DNA from: Rhodovulum sp. MB263 | Lineage (GTDB): Bacteria > Pseudomonadota > Alphaproteobacteria > Rhodobacterales > Rhodobacteraceae | NCBI RefSeq assembly: GCF_002073975.1 | Contig: NZ_CP020385.1 | Span: forward strand, 166,001 to 230,000 | Length of the DNA stretch: 64,000 bases | Reading direction: 5' to 3' | Shown here: positions 20,601 through 29,910 of the stretch, piece by piece | Layout of the letters: each line of letters starts with the position of its first letter | Position numbering within the stretch: the first letter of the stretch is position 1 | Program-made: the position numbers and the translations under genes | The notes under the pieces: model-generated | The model's database searches: none | What the model saw: only the letters and a program-made list of their open reading frames with translations | What the model was told of the DNA's origin: nothing

Positions 20601-21618
20601 CACCGGGCCGAACCGGCGACGCTTTCTGGCATCCGCTCTGGGTGCCGCCGCAACGTCCGGCACTCCCGTAATCCTGATGGCGAAGGACAACATGACTTCT
20701 GCACCGCAAAACAATTACACGCTTTCCTGTTTCGCCCGGAACGCGACGGTCGAGCTTTACGTAAACGGCGCTCCGACGGCGCTTCACACCTCGCTCAAGG
20801 ACATGGCCTGGACGTTCTTCGTGCCGGATTTCCTGCGCGATGGCGCGAACCGGATCGACATCGCCTATGAGCCGCTCAATCCCGAGGAGCGCAACTACAC
20901 CCCCAACCCGGATGTCGCGATCCAGGCCGAACTGGCGCAGGGACGGCAGGAGCCTGCCATCCTGTTCAATGCCAGTTACGATATGGACGAGGGCCGGCTC
21001 GCGCCGCGCGAGACGGAGATCTTCAGCGGGATTCCGGTGCGCCGCGATGCGGGCACCATTTCTCGGATCCGTGCCGGGGCCGAAGAGCCCTTCGTGATCC
21101 GGTCCGGCAAGGGCAACGCCACGCGTCCCGAATACACGCGGATCCTCGCCATCGAGTTTCAGGTCGACGATCCGTCGCTGGGCGATGTCGCCTGGGCCGG
21201 AACCGAGCCGCTGACCGATACGCCCGGGATGCGCGATGCGCTCTGGCAGGCTATGGCGCGGCTGCATCGGGCAGTGGAACGAAAGGATCGCGTGGCCTTG
21301 GTAGAGATCGCCCGGCCGTATCTTTCGCGGTTGGCCTACATGCTTGGTAAGCCCGATGCGGACGCGGCGGCGGCAATGATCCTCGACTCCGCGCCATGGG
21401 CGTCGGACAAGGTTGCCAGCCTGCGTCCGCTCCTGTCGCGAGAAGAGGCCAGGGGCGCGGCGCTGCTTTTCGGATCGGACCGGCGGCTTGCCTGTTTTGC
21501 CGATCACCGGGTCACGGCGCTGGATGCCGAGGGCGATTTCCTTGCGGCGCTTCCGCTTTATTTCGCCCGTCAACCAGGCGGCCCGTTCCTCGTCAGTTTC
21601 TCGCGGCACATGAAGTGA
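20587..21618 (+). CDS. Tat-exported protein of unknown family, candidate immunity protein
   Basis: 343 residues from the ATG at 20587, chosen because GGAGAGGAAG sits directly upstream; an in-frame start at 20533 lies inside the preceding gene. The N-terminus has a twin-arginine pattern (NRRRFLASALGAAA), so export to the periplasm is likely. An N-terminal beta-rich part contains YVNGAP and LRDGANRIDIAYEPL; the C-terminal half is helical (ALWQAMARLHRAVERKDRVALVEI). I do not recognise the family. A paralogue lies immediately downstream. A periplasmic protein following a putative T6SS effector is a usual place for an immunity protein; this is a hypothesis. Confidence 0.75.
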   Translation: MDGDDTGPNRRRFLASALGAAATSGTPVILMAKDNMTSAPQNNYTLSCFARNATVELYVNGAPTALHTSLKDMAWTFFVPDFLRDGANRIDIAYEPLNPEERNYTPNPDVAIQAELAQGRQEPAILFNASYDMDEGRLAPRETEIFSGIPVRRDAGTISRIRAGAEEPFVIRSGKGNATRPEYTRILAIEFQVDDPSLGDVAWAGTEPLTDTPGMRDALWQAMARLHRAVERKDRVALVEIARPYLSRLAYMLGKPDADAAAAMILDSAPWASDKVASLRPLLSREEARGAALLFGSDRRLACFADHRVTALDAEGDFLAALPLYFARQPGGPFLVSFSRHMK

Positions 21619-22689
21619 AGCCTGCCGCTCCGGCCTTTGCCGCCCCGCCTGGGCCGACCGCACCGGGACGCGGCCCGTCAGAGGCCGGACGTCGCCATTT
21701 CCTCGCCACTGCGATTGGCCTCGCGGCGTTACCGGGGAGCGCGTCGCGGCTTCTTGCGGGCCCCGCGCCCGCGGAGAATGCCTATTCCCTGATCTGCATG
21801 GGGCATCATGCGGTTCTGGAGGTCTATCTGAACGGCGCGCCGACGATCCTGCATGCCAGCCCCGGGGATCTGGTCTTTTCCTTCCCGGCGACCGAGCTGC
21901 TGCGCGACGGGGCGAACCGGCTGGATGTGGTCTATGAACCCCTCGATGTCGAGAAGCGCAGCTATACGCCCACGCCCGAGGTCTCGGTGCAGATCCAGCT
22001 GTCGCAGGGGCGCCTGGGCGAGGCCACGCTCCTGAACGCGCGCTACGGCATGGAGGAGGAACGGCTGGTATCCGAGCCCCTGACCCTGTTCAGCGGGCGG
22101 CCGTCAGCCCGATCTGGGCAATATCTCGCGGCCCAGACCCGAGGCCGAGCGGCCCTTCACGATCTGGTTCGGCGACGGCAAGCCCTCGCGGGAGTTCACG
22201 CGGATCGTTCCGGTCGAGTTCCGGATCGACGATGCGCCGCTGGGCGATGTCGCCTGGGCCGGGACCGAGCCGCTCGAGGATGACGGCGAAACCCGCGACG
22301 CGCTGTGGCAGGCGATGGCGCGGCTGCATCAGGCCGTCGAGCGGCGCGACCGCGAGGGCTTCGTCGAGATCGCGGGGCCCTATCTGGCGCGGATGGCGCA
22401 TATCTGGGGCAAACCCGATGCGGGGGCGGCGGCCGACACGATCCTGGCCCGGTCGCCCTGGGCGTCGGAGCGTGCCGCGGGAATGGTGCCGCTCTTGTCG
22501 CGCCAGGAAGCGCGGAGCGCCACGCTGGCCTTCGGCTCGGACCGGCGGCTCGTGGAATTCTCGGACCGCCGGGTTGCCGCGACCGATGCGGGCGGCGAGG
22601 TGCTGTCGGCCCTGCCGCTCTATTTCGCGGGCCGTCCCGGCGGCCCGTTCCTGGCCTGCTTCTCGCGGGACATGAATATCGATCTCTAG
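21615..22689 (+). pseudogene. Paralogue of the preceding Tat protein, broken by a frameshift
   Basis: The frame opens with a GTG overlapping the previous stop and has a Tat-like signal (GRRHFLATAIGLAALPG). Up to about 22100 it aligns closely with its neighbour (YLNGAPTILHASPGDL, LRDGANRLDVVYEPL). The frame then shifts: the expected continuation (DLGNIS, then ERPFTIW, EFTRI, ALWQAMARLHQAVERRDREG and PGGPFLACFSRDM) is read in another frame up to the TAG at 22689. The shift lies between about 22098 and 22115, where two G bases appear to be missing by comparison with the paralogue (or one base is extra). All other sequence is well conserved, so the damage is recent or a sequencing error. Confidence 0.75.
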
Positions 22690-23226
22690 CTGTGAAATCC
22701 GGAAGGCGCGTTCCTTCCTGTGAGGCTCGGGTTCGAGCCTGGCGATTGGGTCCGGTCCCGAACAGGGAGCAACCTTCCAAGATCTCAAACTGGGATGAGC
22801 TGGAAGGACAGGTTTTCCGGTCCCGGCCCATCCGGGGGCAGATCCTTCGGGCGCGACCCCGGGGGGCTCTGCCTATCGGCGCCGGGAAGGGGACGGGCAC
22901 GCCTGCGCCGATCAGGTCTCGCCCCGGAGGATCGACCGCTCCGGGGTGGTCGCCGGCGCCATGAAATCCGGGCCGGAACAGAAGCCCGGGATATCGAGCC
23001 ACCAGCCCGGCAATGCGTGGCAGGCCAGTCGCGCCGATGACGGCCCCTGCCGGAAACCCTGCCCCGGCTGCCGATGTGGAAGGCCCTGCGCAAGGCCCCG
23101 CACGCGCCCGGGCCGGGAGGCTTGAATTTCCCCGTCCGGGGCTCCATTGTCGGCCCCGATATCCAGCCACAAGCCCGCCCGTCAGGCTTTCAGCCAGCAC
23201 AAGCAGATCGACGGCAAGGCAGGCAT
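22690..23226. other. Intergenic region between the T6SS tail and the siderophore island
   Basis: I see no convincing gene here. Two hairpins lie just after the broken paralogue: GGAAGG/CCTTCC at 22701-22718 and AGGCTCG-GGTT-CGAGCCT at 22723-22740; either could end transcription of the T6SS operon, though neither has a T-run. The rest should hold the promoter of the ABC transporter pair, but I could not find a clear -35/-10 or a TGA-N9-TCA iron box in it. Confidence 0.4.
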
Positions 23227-25101
23227 ATGGCGATGGATGGACAGGCCCTCGGGGCGCGGCAGGACAGGTTCCGGCACGAGATTTCCCCACAGGACGCGCC
23301 GCCCGCAAGGCGCAGGCGGGTCTCCCCATGGGCTATCCTGAAACCGGTGCGCTTCCGGATCTGGCTGGCGATGGCGATCTCGGCCGGCTCGGCGCTGTTC
23401 ACGCTGGCGGTGATGGTCCTTCTGATGACGGCGGTCGGGCAATTGGTCGCGGCGCCGGGCAGCGTGCCCTGGGGGACCTTCGCGGGCGTCGCGATCTGCA
23501 CCATCGGGGCCTATGTGGCGCGGCTCGGGGCCTTCAACCAGGCCCATTACGCCGCCTTCCGGCTCGAGCGCCTGTTGCGCAACGGGCTGGCCGCGCGGCT
23601 GGCGCGGGTGCCTCTGGGCTATGTCGAGGCCCAGGGCGCGGGCGCGCTGGCCAAGGTGATCCATGACGACGTCAAGGCCTTGCATGTCTTCGTGGCCGAC
23701 AGCACGCCGCTTTATGCCCGCGCCTATGTGACGCCTGCGGTGACGCTGGCACTGCTGCTCTGGCTCGACTGGCGGCTGGCGCTGGTCGCGCTGGCGGTGC
23801 TGGGACTGGGCTATGGCATTCTCACGCGGGCGCAGCGCCGGCGGCGCGACATGGTCCGGGCCTATAACGCGGCCCGCGAGAAGGTCAGCGCGGCGGTGGT
23901 CGAATATGTCCAGGCAATGCCGGTGGTGCGCAATTTCGACAGCGGGCAGCAGAGCTTCGGACGCTATCAGGCGGCGCTCGACGGCTATCTGAAGGTGATG
24001 CTCGACTGGTATCGCGCGGCGGGCTTCCCGGCGCGGTTCTCCTGGCTGGTTCTCAGCCCGATGCCGACCCTGACGCTGGTGCTGGGCGCGGGGCTGATCC
24101 TGACCGCCATGGGCGATCTCGAGATGTCGCGCTGGCTGGGGGTGCTTCTCATCTGCACCGGCATGGCCGAGGCGATGATGCCGATGATGATGCTGCGCCA
24201 CATGATCGAGAAGGTCGGGCTCAGCGTCGCCCGGATCCAGGAGGTGATGCAGGCCCCCGAGCTGGAGCGGCGCGCCGATCTGGCCGCCGCCAGCCCCAGG
24301 GACGCCGCCGAAGGCCCTTCGGCGCTGAGCTTCGAGGGTGTGAGCTTCGCCTATGGCCCGGATCTGGCGCCCGCCTTGCAGGATGTCAGCTTCGCGGTGG
24401 CGCAGGGCAGCGTGACCGCGCTGGTCGGGCCGTCAGGGGCCGGCAAGACCACGGTGGCGCGGCTGATCCCGCGCTTCTGGGATGTCACGGCGGGGCGGAT
24501 CTGCCTTGACGGCACCGATATCCGGGCGCTTGCCCCCGACGATCTTCTGGAAAAGGTGGCCTTCGTCTTCCAGGAGAGCTTCCTTTTCGCCGACACCATC
24601 GCGGGCAATATCCGGATCGGGCGGCCCGATGCCAGCGACGATCAGGTGATCGCGGCGGCGCGGGCGGCCCAGGCCGACGGGTTCATCCGCGCGTTGCCGC
24701 AGGGCTATGACACGCCGGTGGGCGAGCGCGGCGTGTTCCTGTCGGGTGGCCAGCGGCAACGCATCGCCATCGCCCGCGCGCTGTTGCAGGACCGGCCCCT
24801 GCTGGTGCTGGACGAGGCCACGGCCTTTGCCGATCCGGAGAACGAGGCCGAGCTGATCGCGGCGCTGTCCGAGCTGATGCGCGGGCGCACGGTGATCATG
24901 GTGGCGCACCGGCTGGCGACGATCCGCGATGCCGACCAGATCCTTGTCTTCGAGCGCGGCCGCATCGCCGAGAGGGGCAGCCATGACGCGCTGCTGGAGG
25001 CCGGGGGAACCTATGCAAGGCTCTGGCGGAATTACGAAAAGGCACAGAGCTGGTCGCTGGGCGCGGCTCGGGCCACCGTGACAGGGGAGGCAGCCCAATG
25101 A
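23227..25101 (+). CDS. Fused ABC transporter (membrane plus ATPase), siderophore type, IrtA/YbtP-like
   Basis: 624 residues from the ATG at 23227 (weak AAGGCAGG upstream); the frame extends further up but that sequence is low quality. Membrane domain with about six helices (about 35-300), then an ATPase domain with Walker A GPSGAGKTT, Q-loop VFQESFLF, signature LSGGQRQRIAIARAL, and Walker B LLVLDEATAFADP. It overlaps the next half-transporter by four bases, so the two should form a heterodimer. YbtPQ and IrtAB, siderophore-locus relatives with this architecture, import iron-siderophores despite their exporter fold; others secrete siderophores. Direction cannot be read from sequence. Confidence 0.85.
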   Translation: MAMDGQALGARQDRFRHEISPQDAPPARRRRVSPWAILKPVRFRIWLAMAISAGSALFTLAVMVLLMTAVGQLVAAPGSVPWGTFAGVAICTIGAYVARLGAFNQAHYAAFRLERLLRNGLAARLARVPLGYVEAQGAGALAKVIHDDVKALHVFVADSTPLYARAYVTPAVTLALLLWLDWRLALVALAVLGLGYGILTRAQRRRRDMVRAYNAAREKVSAAVVEYVQAMPVVRNFDSGQQSFGRYQAALDGYLKVMLDWYRAAGFPARFSWLVLSPMPTLTLVLGAGLILTAMGDLEMSRWLGVLLICTGMAEAMMPMMMLRHMIEKVGLSVARIQEVMQAPELERRADLAAASPRDAAEGPSALSFEGVSFAYGPDLAPALQDVSFAVAQGSVTALVGPSGAGKTTVARLIPRFWDVTAGRICLDGTDIRALAPDDLLEKVAFVFQESFLFADTIAGNIRIGRPDASDDQVIAAARAAQADGFIRALPQGYDTPVGERGVFLSGGQRQRIAIARALLQDRPLLVLDEATAFADPENEAELIAALSELMRGRTVIMVAHRLATIRDADQILVFERGRIAERGSHDALLEAGGTYARLWRNYEKAQSWSLGAARATVTGEAAQ

Positions 25102-26915
25102 CCGCGACAGCAAAAGCCGGGGCAATCCCCCGCAAGACCGGCAAGACGGGAAAGACTGGCGCCACCTCCTTTCTCACCACCTTCCGCCAGCTGGCGGACA
25201 GCGTCGGGCCCGAGGATGCGCCGGGGCTGCGCCGGGCGCTGGCAGGCCTGATCGCCGCGGCCGCGCTTCAGGGCTTCGGGCTGGCGGCCATCGCGCCCTT
25301 GTTCACGGCGGCGGCCACCGGGCCGGGGCTGGGCGAGGCGCTGGTCTGGTTCGGGGTGATGGTGCTTCTGATGGGCGCGGCCTCGGGCCTGCGCTGGGTC
25401 GCGCAGGGCTTCGATTTCGACGGGCGCATGGTGCGCGCGACCTGGCGGCTGCGCAGCCGTCTGGGCGCCAAGTTGCGGGAAATTCCGCTCGAGCAGCTTC
25501 AGGACAGGCGCGCGGGCGAGCTGAATTCGATGGTGCTGGGCAATGTCGACGAGAACCTGCTTTACGCGCTGACGGTGCTGAACCTCGTCTTCACCGCGGT
25601 GGTGACACCCTTCTGCGCGGCACTGGGGATCTTGCTGTTCGACTGGCGGCTGGGGCTCTTGCTGCTGCTGGTCTTCCCGGCCATCGTGCCGCTTTATCGC
25701 TGGCGGCGTCCGGCGCTGGGGCGGGGCAAGCGCATCCTCGGACAGGCCCATCAGGAGGCCAGCGCCGACGTGCTGGAATATACCCAGGGGTTGCCGATCC
25801 TGCGCGCCGTGGGCCGGGCGGGCGAGAAGGCCGAGCGGCTCTCGGCCACCTTCCGCAAGCTCGAGGAGATCCAGATCTTCGGCCATCGCAAGGGCGCCAA
25901 GCCCAATATCATCGTGGCCAGCGTGGTCGAGCTGGGGCTGGTCGCGGTGCTTGGCGTGGGGCTCTGGCTGGTGGTGGCGGGCAGCCTGCATCCGGCGGCC
26001 CTTGGAGCGGTCTTCGTGATCGTGGTGCGGCTGTCGGAACCCCTGTCGACCTTCATCCTCTATACCGCCATGCTCGAGGTGATGGAGGCCGCGCTGGAAC
26101 GGATCGCGGCGCTGATGGCGATCCGGCCCGCGCCGCAGATGGACCCGCCCGCCATGCCGGAGAGCCACGAGATCCGGTTCGAGGGCGTGAGCTTCACCTA
26201 TGCCAATGCCGAAAGCCCCACGATCCGCGATTTCGACGCGGTGCTGCCCGAACGCTCGCTGACCGCGCTGGTCGGGCCTTCGGGCTGCGGCAAGACCACG
26301 CTGACGCGGCTGCTGCTGCGCCATTTCGATCCCGATCAGGGGCGCGTCACCATCGGCGGGGTGGATCTGCGGCAGATCCCGGCCGACCGGATCGACGGGC
26401 TGGTCTCGGTCGTGTTCCAGGATGTGTACCTGTTCAACGACACCGTCGCGGCCAATATCCGGATGGGCCGCCCCGAGGCGAGCGAGGACGAGGTCCGCGC
26501 CGCTGCCGCCGCCGCGCAATGCCTTGAGTTCATCGAAAGGCTGCCGCAGGGCTGGCAGACGCCCTTGGGCGAGATCGGCGGGCGGCTTTCGGGCGGCGAG
26601 CGTCAGCGGATCTCGATCGCGCGGGCGCTTCTGAAGGACGCGCCCATCGTGGTGCTGGACGAGCCGACGGCGGCGCTCGATACCGAAAGCGAGCTGGCGG
26701 TGCAGACCGCGCTGGATGCGCTGGTGGCCGAGAAGACGGTGATCGTGATCGCGCACCGGCTGTCGACCATCGTCGGGGCCGACCAGATCCTTGTCATCGA
26801 GGACGGCAAGCTGGTGCAGGCGGGCCGCCACGGGGCGCTGATCGGGCAGGGCGGGCGCTATGCCCGGATGTGGGCCGCGCAGGGCGCGCGCAAGCGCTGG
26901 TCGGTGGCGGGCTGA
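25098..26915 (+). CDS. Fused ABC transporter partner, IrtB/YbtQ-like
   Basis: 605 residues, starting with an ATG that overlaps the previous stop. The membrane domain (about 25-300) is followed by an ATPase with Walker A GPSGCGKTT, Q-loop VFQDVYLFNDT, signature LSGGERQRISIARALL and Walker B IVVLDEPTAALDTE. Both ATPases of the pair keep their key motifs. Its stop (TGA) is directly followed by the TCA complement of the stop of the convergent ATPase gene, forming TGATCA with no intergenic base, so transcription of the two arms must meet here. Confidence 0.85.
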   Translation: MTATAKAGAIPRKTGKTGKTGATSFLTTFRQLADSVGPEDAPGLRRALAGLIAAAALQGFGLAAIAPLFTAAATGPGLGEALVWFGVMVLLMGAASGLRWVAQGFDFDGRMVRATWRLRSRLGAKLREIPLEQLQDRRAGELNSMVLGNVDENLLYALTVLNLVFTAVVTPFCAALGILLFDWRLGLLLLLVFPAIVPLYRWRRPALGRGKRILGQAHQEASADVLEYTQGLPILRAVGRAGEKAERLSATFRKLEEIQIFGHRKGAKPNIIVASVVELGLVAVLGVGLWLVVAGSLHPAALGAVFVIVVRLSEPLSTFILYTAMLEVMEAALERIAALMAIRPAPQMDPPAMPESHEIRFEGVSFTYANAESPTIRDFDAVLPERSLTALVGPSGCGKTTLTRLLLRHFDPDQGRVTIGGVDLRQIPADRIDGLVSVVFQDVYLFNDTVAANIRMGRPEASEDEVRAAAAAAQCLEFIERLPQGWQTPLGEIGGRLSGGERQRISIARALLKDAPIVVLDEPTAALDTESELAVQTALDALVAEKTVIVIAHRLSTIVGADQILVIEDGKLVQAGRHGALIGQGGRYARMWAAQGARKRWSVAG

Positions 26916-27737
26916 TCAACGCGCCACGATCAGGGGCGTATGGCTGACCGGATCGTCGAGGATCACCGCGTCGAGCCCGAAGACCTTTTGCAAGAGCGCC
27001 GGCGTCATCAGCGCGCGCGGCGTGCCCTCGGCCACCAGCGCGCCCTCCGCCATCACGATCAGGTGGTCGGCATAGCGGCAGGCCTGGTTCAGATCGTGCA
27101 GCACCGCGACGATGGTGCGCCCGCGTTCGCGGTTGAGCCGCTGCAGCAGGCGCAACATCTCGAGCTGATGGGCGATGTCCAGGTAAGTCGTGGGTTCGTC
27201 CAGCAGCAGGATCGGGGTCTCCTGCGCCAGCACCAGCGCGATCCAGACCCGCTGGCGCTGTCCGCCCGAGAGCGCGTCGACATCGCGCCCGGCCAGATCG
27301 GCGATGCCGGTGGCGGCCATGGCCTCGGCGACGATCCGTTCGTCCCTTGCGCTCCATTGCCGGAACGGGCCCTGATGGGGATAGCGGCCGCGCGCCACCA
27401 GATCGCCCACGGTGATGCCGGCGGGCGCCTGCGCGCTTTGCGGCAGCAGCCCCACCCGGCAGGCCAGCGCGCGCGCGGGCATCCGGGCGATGTCCCTGCC
27501 ATCGAGCAGCACCCGCCCGCTCTGTGGCGGCAGCAGGTTGCAGAGCCCGCGCAAGAGGGTCGATTTCCCGCAGCCATTCGGCCCCAGGATGACCGAGACG
27601 CGGCCCTCGGGCACCTTCAGCGTGATGTCCCGGCAGACCGGCTTGCCGGCATAGCTGAGGCCGAGGGCATGGGCGGTCAGCCGGGGCGCGGTCGCGGGGG
27701 TGTCGGCAAGGAAGGGGCGGGGATCGGGTCGGGTCAT
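26916..27737 (-). CDS. Iron-siderophore ABC transporter ATPase (FepC/FecE family)
   Basis: 273 residues. Walker A GPNGCGKST, Q-loop LPQSAQAPAG, signature LSGGQRQRVWIALVLAQ and Walker B ILLLDEPTTYLD are all intact, in the arrangement of ferric siderophore ATPases (LPQ, DEPTTYLD and HDLNQACRYADH). It powers uptake through the two permeases encoded upstream on the same strand, although an NRPS gene lies between them. It is the last gene of the minus-strand arm of the island. Confidence 0.92.
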   Translation of the reverse strand: MTRPDPRPFLADTPATAPRLTAHALGLSYAGKPVCRDITLKVPEGRVSVILGPNGCGKSTLLRGLCNLLPPQSGRVLLDGRDIARMPARALACRVGLLPQSAQAPAGITVGDLVARGRYPHQGPFRQWSARDERIVAEAMAATGIADLAGRDVDALSGGQRQRVWIALVLAQETPILLLDEPTTYLDIAHQLEMLRLLQRLNRERGRTIVAVLHDLNQACRYADHLIVMAEGALVAEGTPRALMTPALLQKVFGLDAVILDDPVSHTPLIVAR

Positions 27738-27775
27738 GGGAACCTCGGGCTGGCTTGGCGCGGGCGCGGTTGGGG

Positions 27776-29878
27776 TCAGGACAGAAGGGCGTCGAGTGGC
27801 CGGTCGGCGGCCCCCTCGCCGGCGAAGGCGGTGCAGGTTCGGGTGACGGCGGCCACCAGCCCGGCCACGTCATCGGCGCTGTAATGGGCGTGGCGATAGC
27901 TCATCATCATGCGCAGGCCCCGCTCGCCGCCGATCACGTCCTCGACCACTTCGAATTGCAGCCCCAGCACCGAGTCGGTCTTGTCCGGGTCCACCTGGCG
28001 GAAGCGGACCGGGCCGTCGGGGCCCTCCAGCACGCCGTTCAGGGCGTTCCGGGCATGGATCTGGATGAAGACCTCGAACATATGCGCGCCGGGGGCGGCG
28101 GGGCCGTCGGAGAGGGCTTCCTCGACGAGATCGATGGGGATCTCGCAATGGGGCAGCGAGCCGTTGATCATGTCGCGCACGCGGCCGATCAGGGCGCGTG
28201 GGGTCAGCCCGCCCTGCGCGCCGAGGCAATGCGCGGTGACGGTGGTGAAATAGCCGATCGTGTCGAAATAACCGGGATCGGTCCGGCCCGAGGCCGAGGT
28301 GCCGACGGTCAGCGCGTCGAGCCCCGCCAGCCGTTGCAGCGCCACGGAAATCGCCGCGTAGACGGTGTTGAACAGCGAGGCCGAGCAGGCCCTGGACAGG
28401 GCATAAAGCCCGTCCGAGACATGGGGCTCCAGCGCGATCTCGCACCAGGCGCCGCCCGCGTCATTGGCGGCATCCGGGCCTTGGGGCGCGGGAAGGGGCG
28501 GGGCATCGGGACGGCGGATCGGACAGGGCGGCGGGGCGTCGCGCAGCGCATTCAGCCAGTGATCCAGGGCGCGCGGATCGGGCCCCCGGGCGGCCTGATT
28601 GCGGGCGAAGGCATGGAAGGGCGCGGCGGGCGCGGCCCAGAGCGGCGGTCGTCCCGCGGCGCGGGCGGCATAGGCGCGGGCGAGCTCGTCCATCATCAGG
28701 TTGACCGACCACTCGTCCAACACGATGTGGTGGAAGAGAAAGGACAAGAGCTGTCCCTCGCCGGTCCGGATGAAGCGGAGCCGGACAGGCAGCTCGCGGG
28801 CCAGGTCGAAATCATGGGCGGCCTCGCTGGTCAGGACCGGGGCCGGATCCTCGACATCGCCCGAGCGCCTGAACCAGCCGATGCGGTCGACCGTCTCCAT
28901 CGGAACGGCCTCCTGGAAGACCCCGCCCGGGCTGTCGGCGAACCGGCTGCGCAGCGCCGGGTGACGTTCCATCACGTCGCGAAAGGCGGTGGCGAAGACG
29001 GCCTCGTCGACCGGGTCCAGGAAGCGCAGGACGAAGGGGATGTTGAAGATCGGACCGAAGCCGAGCGCGGCGTAGATCTTCCACAGCGAGGCCTGGGCAA
29101 GGGAAAGCGGCGCCCGCCCGGCGGGGTCGGCGCAGCGGTCGGGCGCCGTTTCGGGGCCGGGCCCGGTTCGGCGCGCGAACGGGGCCAGCGCCGCGGCCGT
29201 CGGGTGGAGGAAGAGATCGTTCAGGCGCAGCTCGATCCCGTGGGTCGCGGCCAGCCGGCCGATGACCCGGGTGGCGGTCAGCGAATGCCCGCCCATGTCG
29301 AAGAAATCGCAATCGGCCGTCATCTGCGGCGCCTCCAGCGCGCTGCGGAATTCGGCGAGGATGAGCCGGGCGATGGCGTCCCCGGTCCCGGTTTCGGATG
29401 CGGGCTGCGCCCCGGGGACCAGCTCGGCCAGAAGCGCGGCGCTGTCGGGCAGATCGTCGGCCACCGGATGGCGGATCAGGGCCAGCCGCGTGGCGCCGGG
29501 GGCCAGCACCAGCACGACGCGCAGGGGCGGCTCGTGCGACAGATCCCAGGGCGCGGCGGTGCAGCTGTCGATAACGGGGCCGATCCCGTCCGCGCTTGCG
29601 GCCCAGCGGAGGCGCAGGTCGGGACGGCCCCGGCCGGGCGTCACCAGCAGCCCGCAAGCCTCGTCGAAGCGGTAGAGCCGCGTCAGCTCGGCCCGCCCGG
29701 CCAGCCGCCCGGCCAGGGCGACGGCCACCGCGCCCGGCTCGGCGTGATCGGGCAGTGCAACCTGGGCGATCCGGGGGGCGAGCCCCTGGTCGGATTGCTG
29801 ATGCGCCAGCCAGGCCCGTCCCTCGGCGGGCCGGGACGGACGGCTGGGCAGGGCATGGTCGGGGCCGTGGGCGGTCAT
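27776..29878 (-). CDS. NRPS: remnant condensation segment, carrier, condensation domain (VibF C-terminal half)
   Basis: 700 residues; ATG at 29878 behind AGGAAGGA. Residues about 1-150 resemble the N-lobe of a condensation domain whose active-site motif has decayed (HPVADDLPD near 136 in place of HHxxxDG). A peptidyl carrier follows with an intact site, DMGGHSL, phosphopantetheine serine at S199. A full condensation domain occupies about 240-690 with HHIVLDE at 383-389 (HHxxxD kept, G replaced by E). In VibF the order is Cy-Cy-A-C1-PCP-C2; this protein matches C1-PCP-C2, with C1 reduced. The final C domain should move the DHB-oxazoline acyl group from the carrier onto the polyamine. No thioesterase is present, as expected if an amine releases the product. 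Confidence 0.85.
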   Translation of the reverse strand: MTAHGPDHALPSRPSRPAEGRAWLAHQQSDQGLAPRIAQVALPDHAEPGAVAVALAGRLAGRAELTRLYRFDEACGLLVTPGRGRPDLRLRWAASADGIGPVIDSCTAAPWDLSHEPPLRVVLVLAPGATRLALIRHPVADDLPDSAALLAELVPGAQPASETGTGDAIARLILAEFRSALEAPQMTADCDFFDMGGHSLTATRVIGRLAATHGIELRLNDLFLHPTAAALAPFARRTGPGPETAPDRCADPAGRAPLSLAQASLWKIYAALGFGPIFNIPFVLRFLDPVDEAVFATAFRDVMERHPALRSRFADSPGGVFQEAVPMETVDRIGWFRRSGDVEDPAPVLTSEAAHDFDLARELPVRLRFIRTGEGQLLSFLFHHIVLDEWSVNLMMDELARAYAARAAGRPPLWAAPAAPFHAFARNQAARGPDPRALDHWLNALRDAPPPCPIRRPDAPPLPAPQGPDAANDAGGAWCEIALEPHVSDGLYALSRACSASLFNTVYAAISVALQRLAGLDALTVGTSASGRTDPGYFDTIGYFTTVTAHCLGAQGGLTPRALIGRVRDMINGSLPHCEIPIDLVEEALSDGPAAPGAHMFEVFIQIHARNALNGVLEGPDGPVRFRQVDPDKTDSVLGLQFEVVEDVIGGERGLRMMMSYRHAHYSADDVAGLVAAVTRTCTAFAGEGAADRPLDALLS

Positions 29879-29910
29879 GGTCTGTCCTTCCTGATGGGCG
29901 GGGGCATCGC

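Noticed and set aside
22723..22740. A tRNA T-arm (GGTTCGAGCC)
   Set aside because: The hairpin has seven pairs around a four-base loop, not five around seven, and no acceptor, D or anticodon arm is present nearby.
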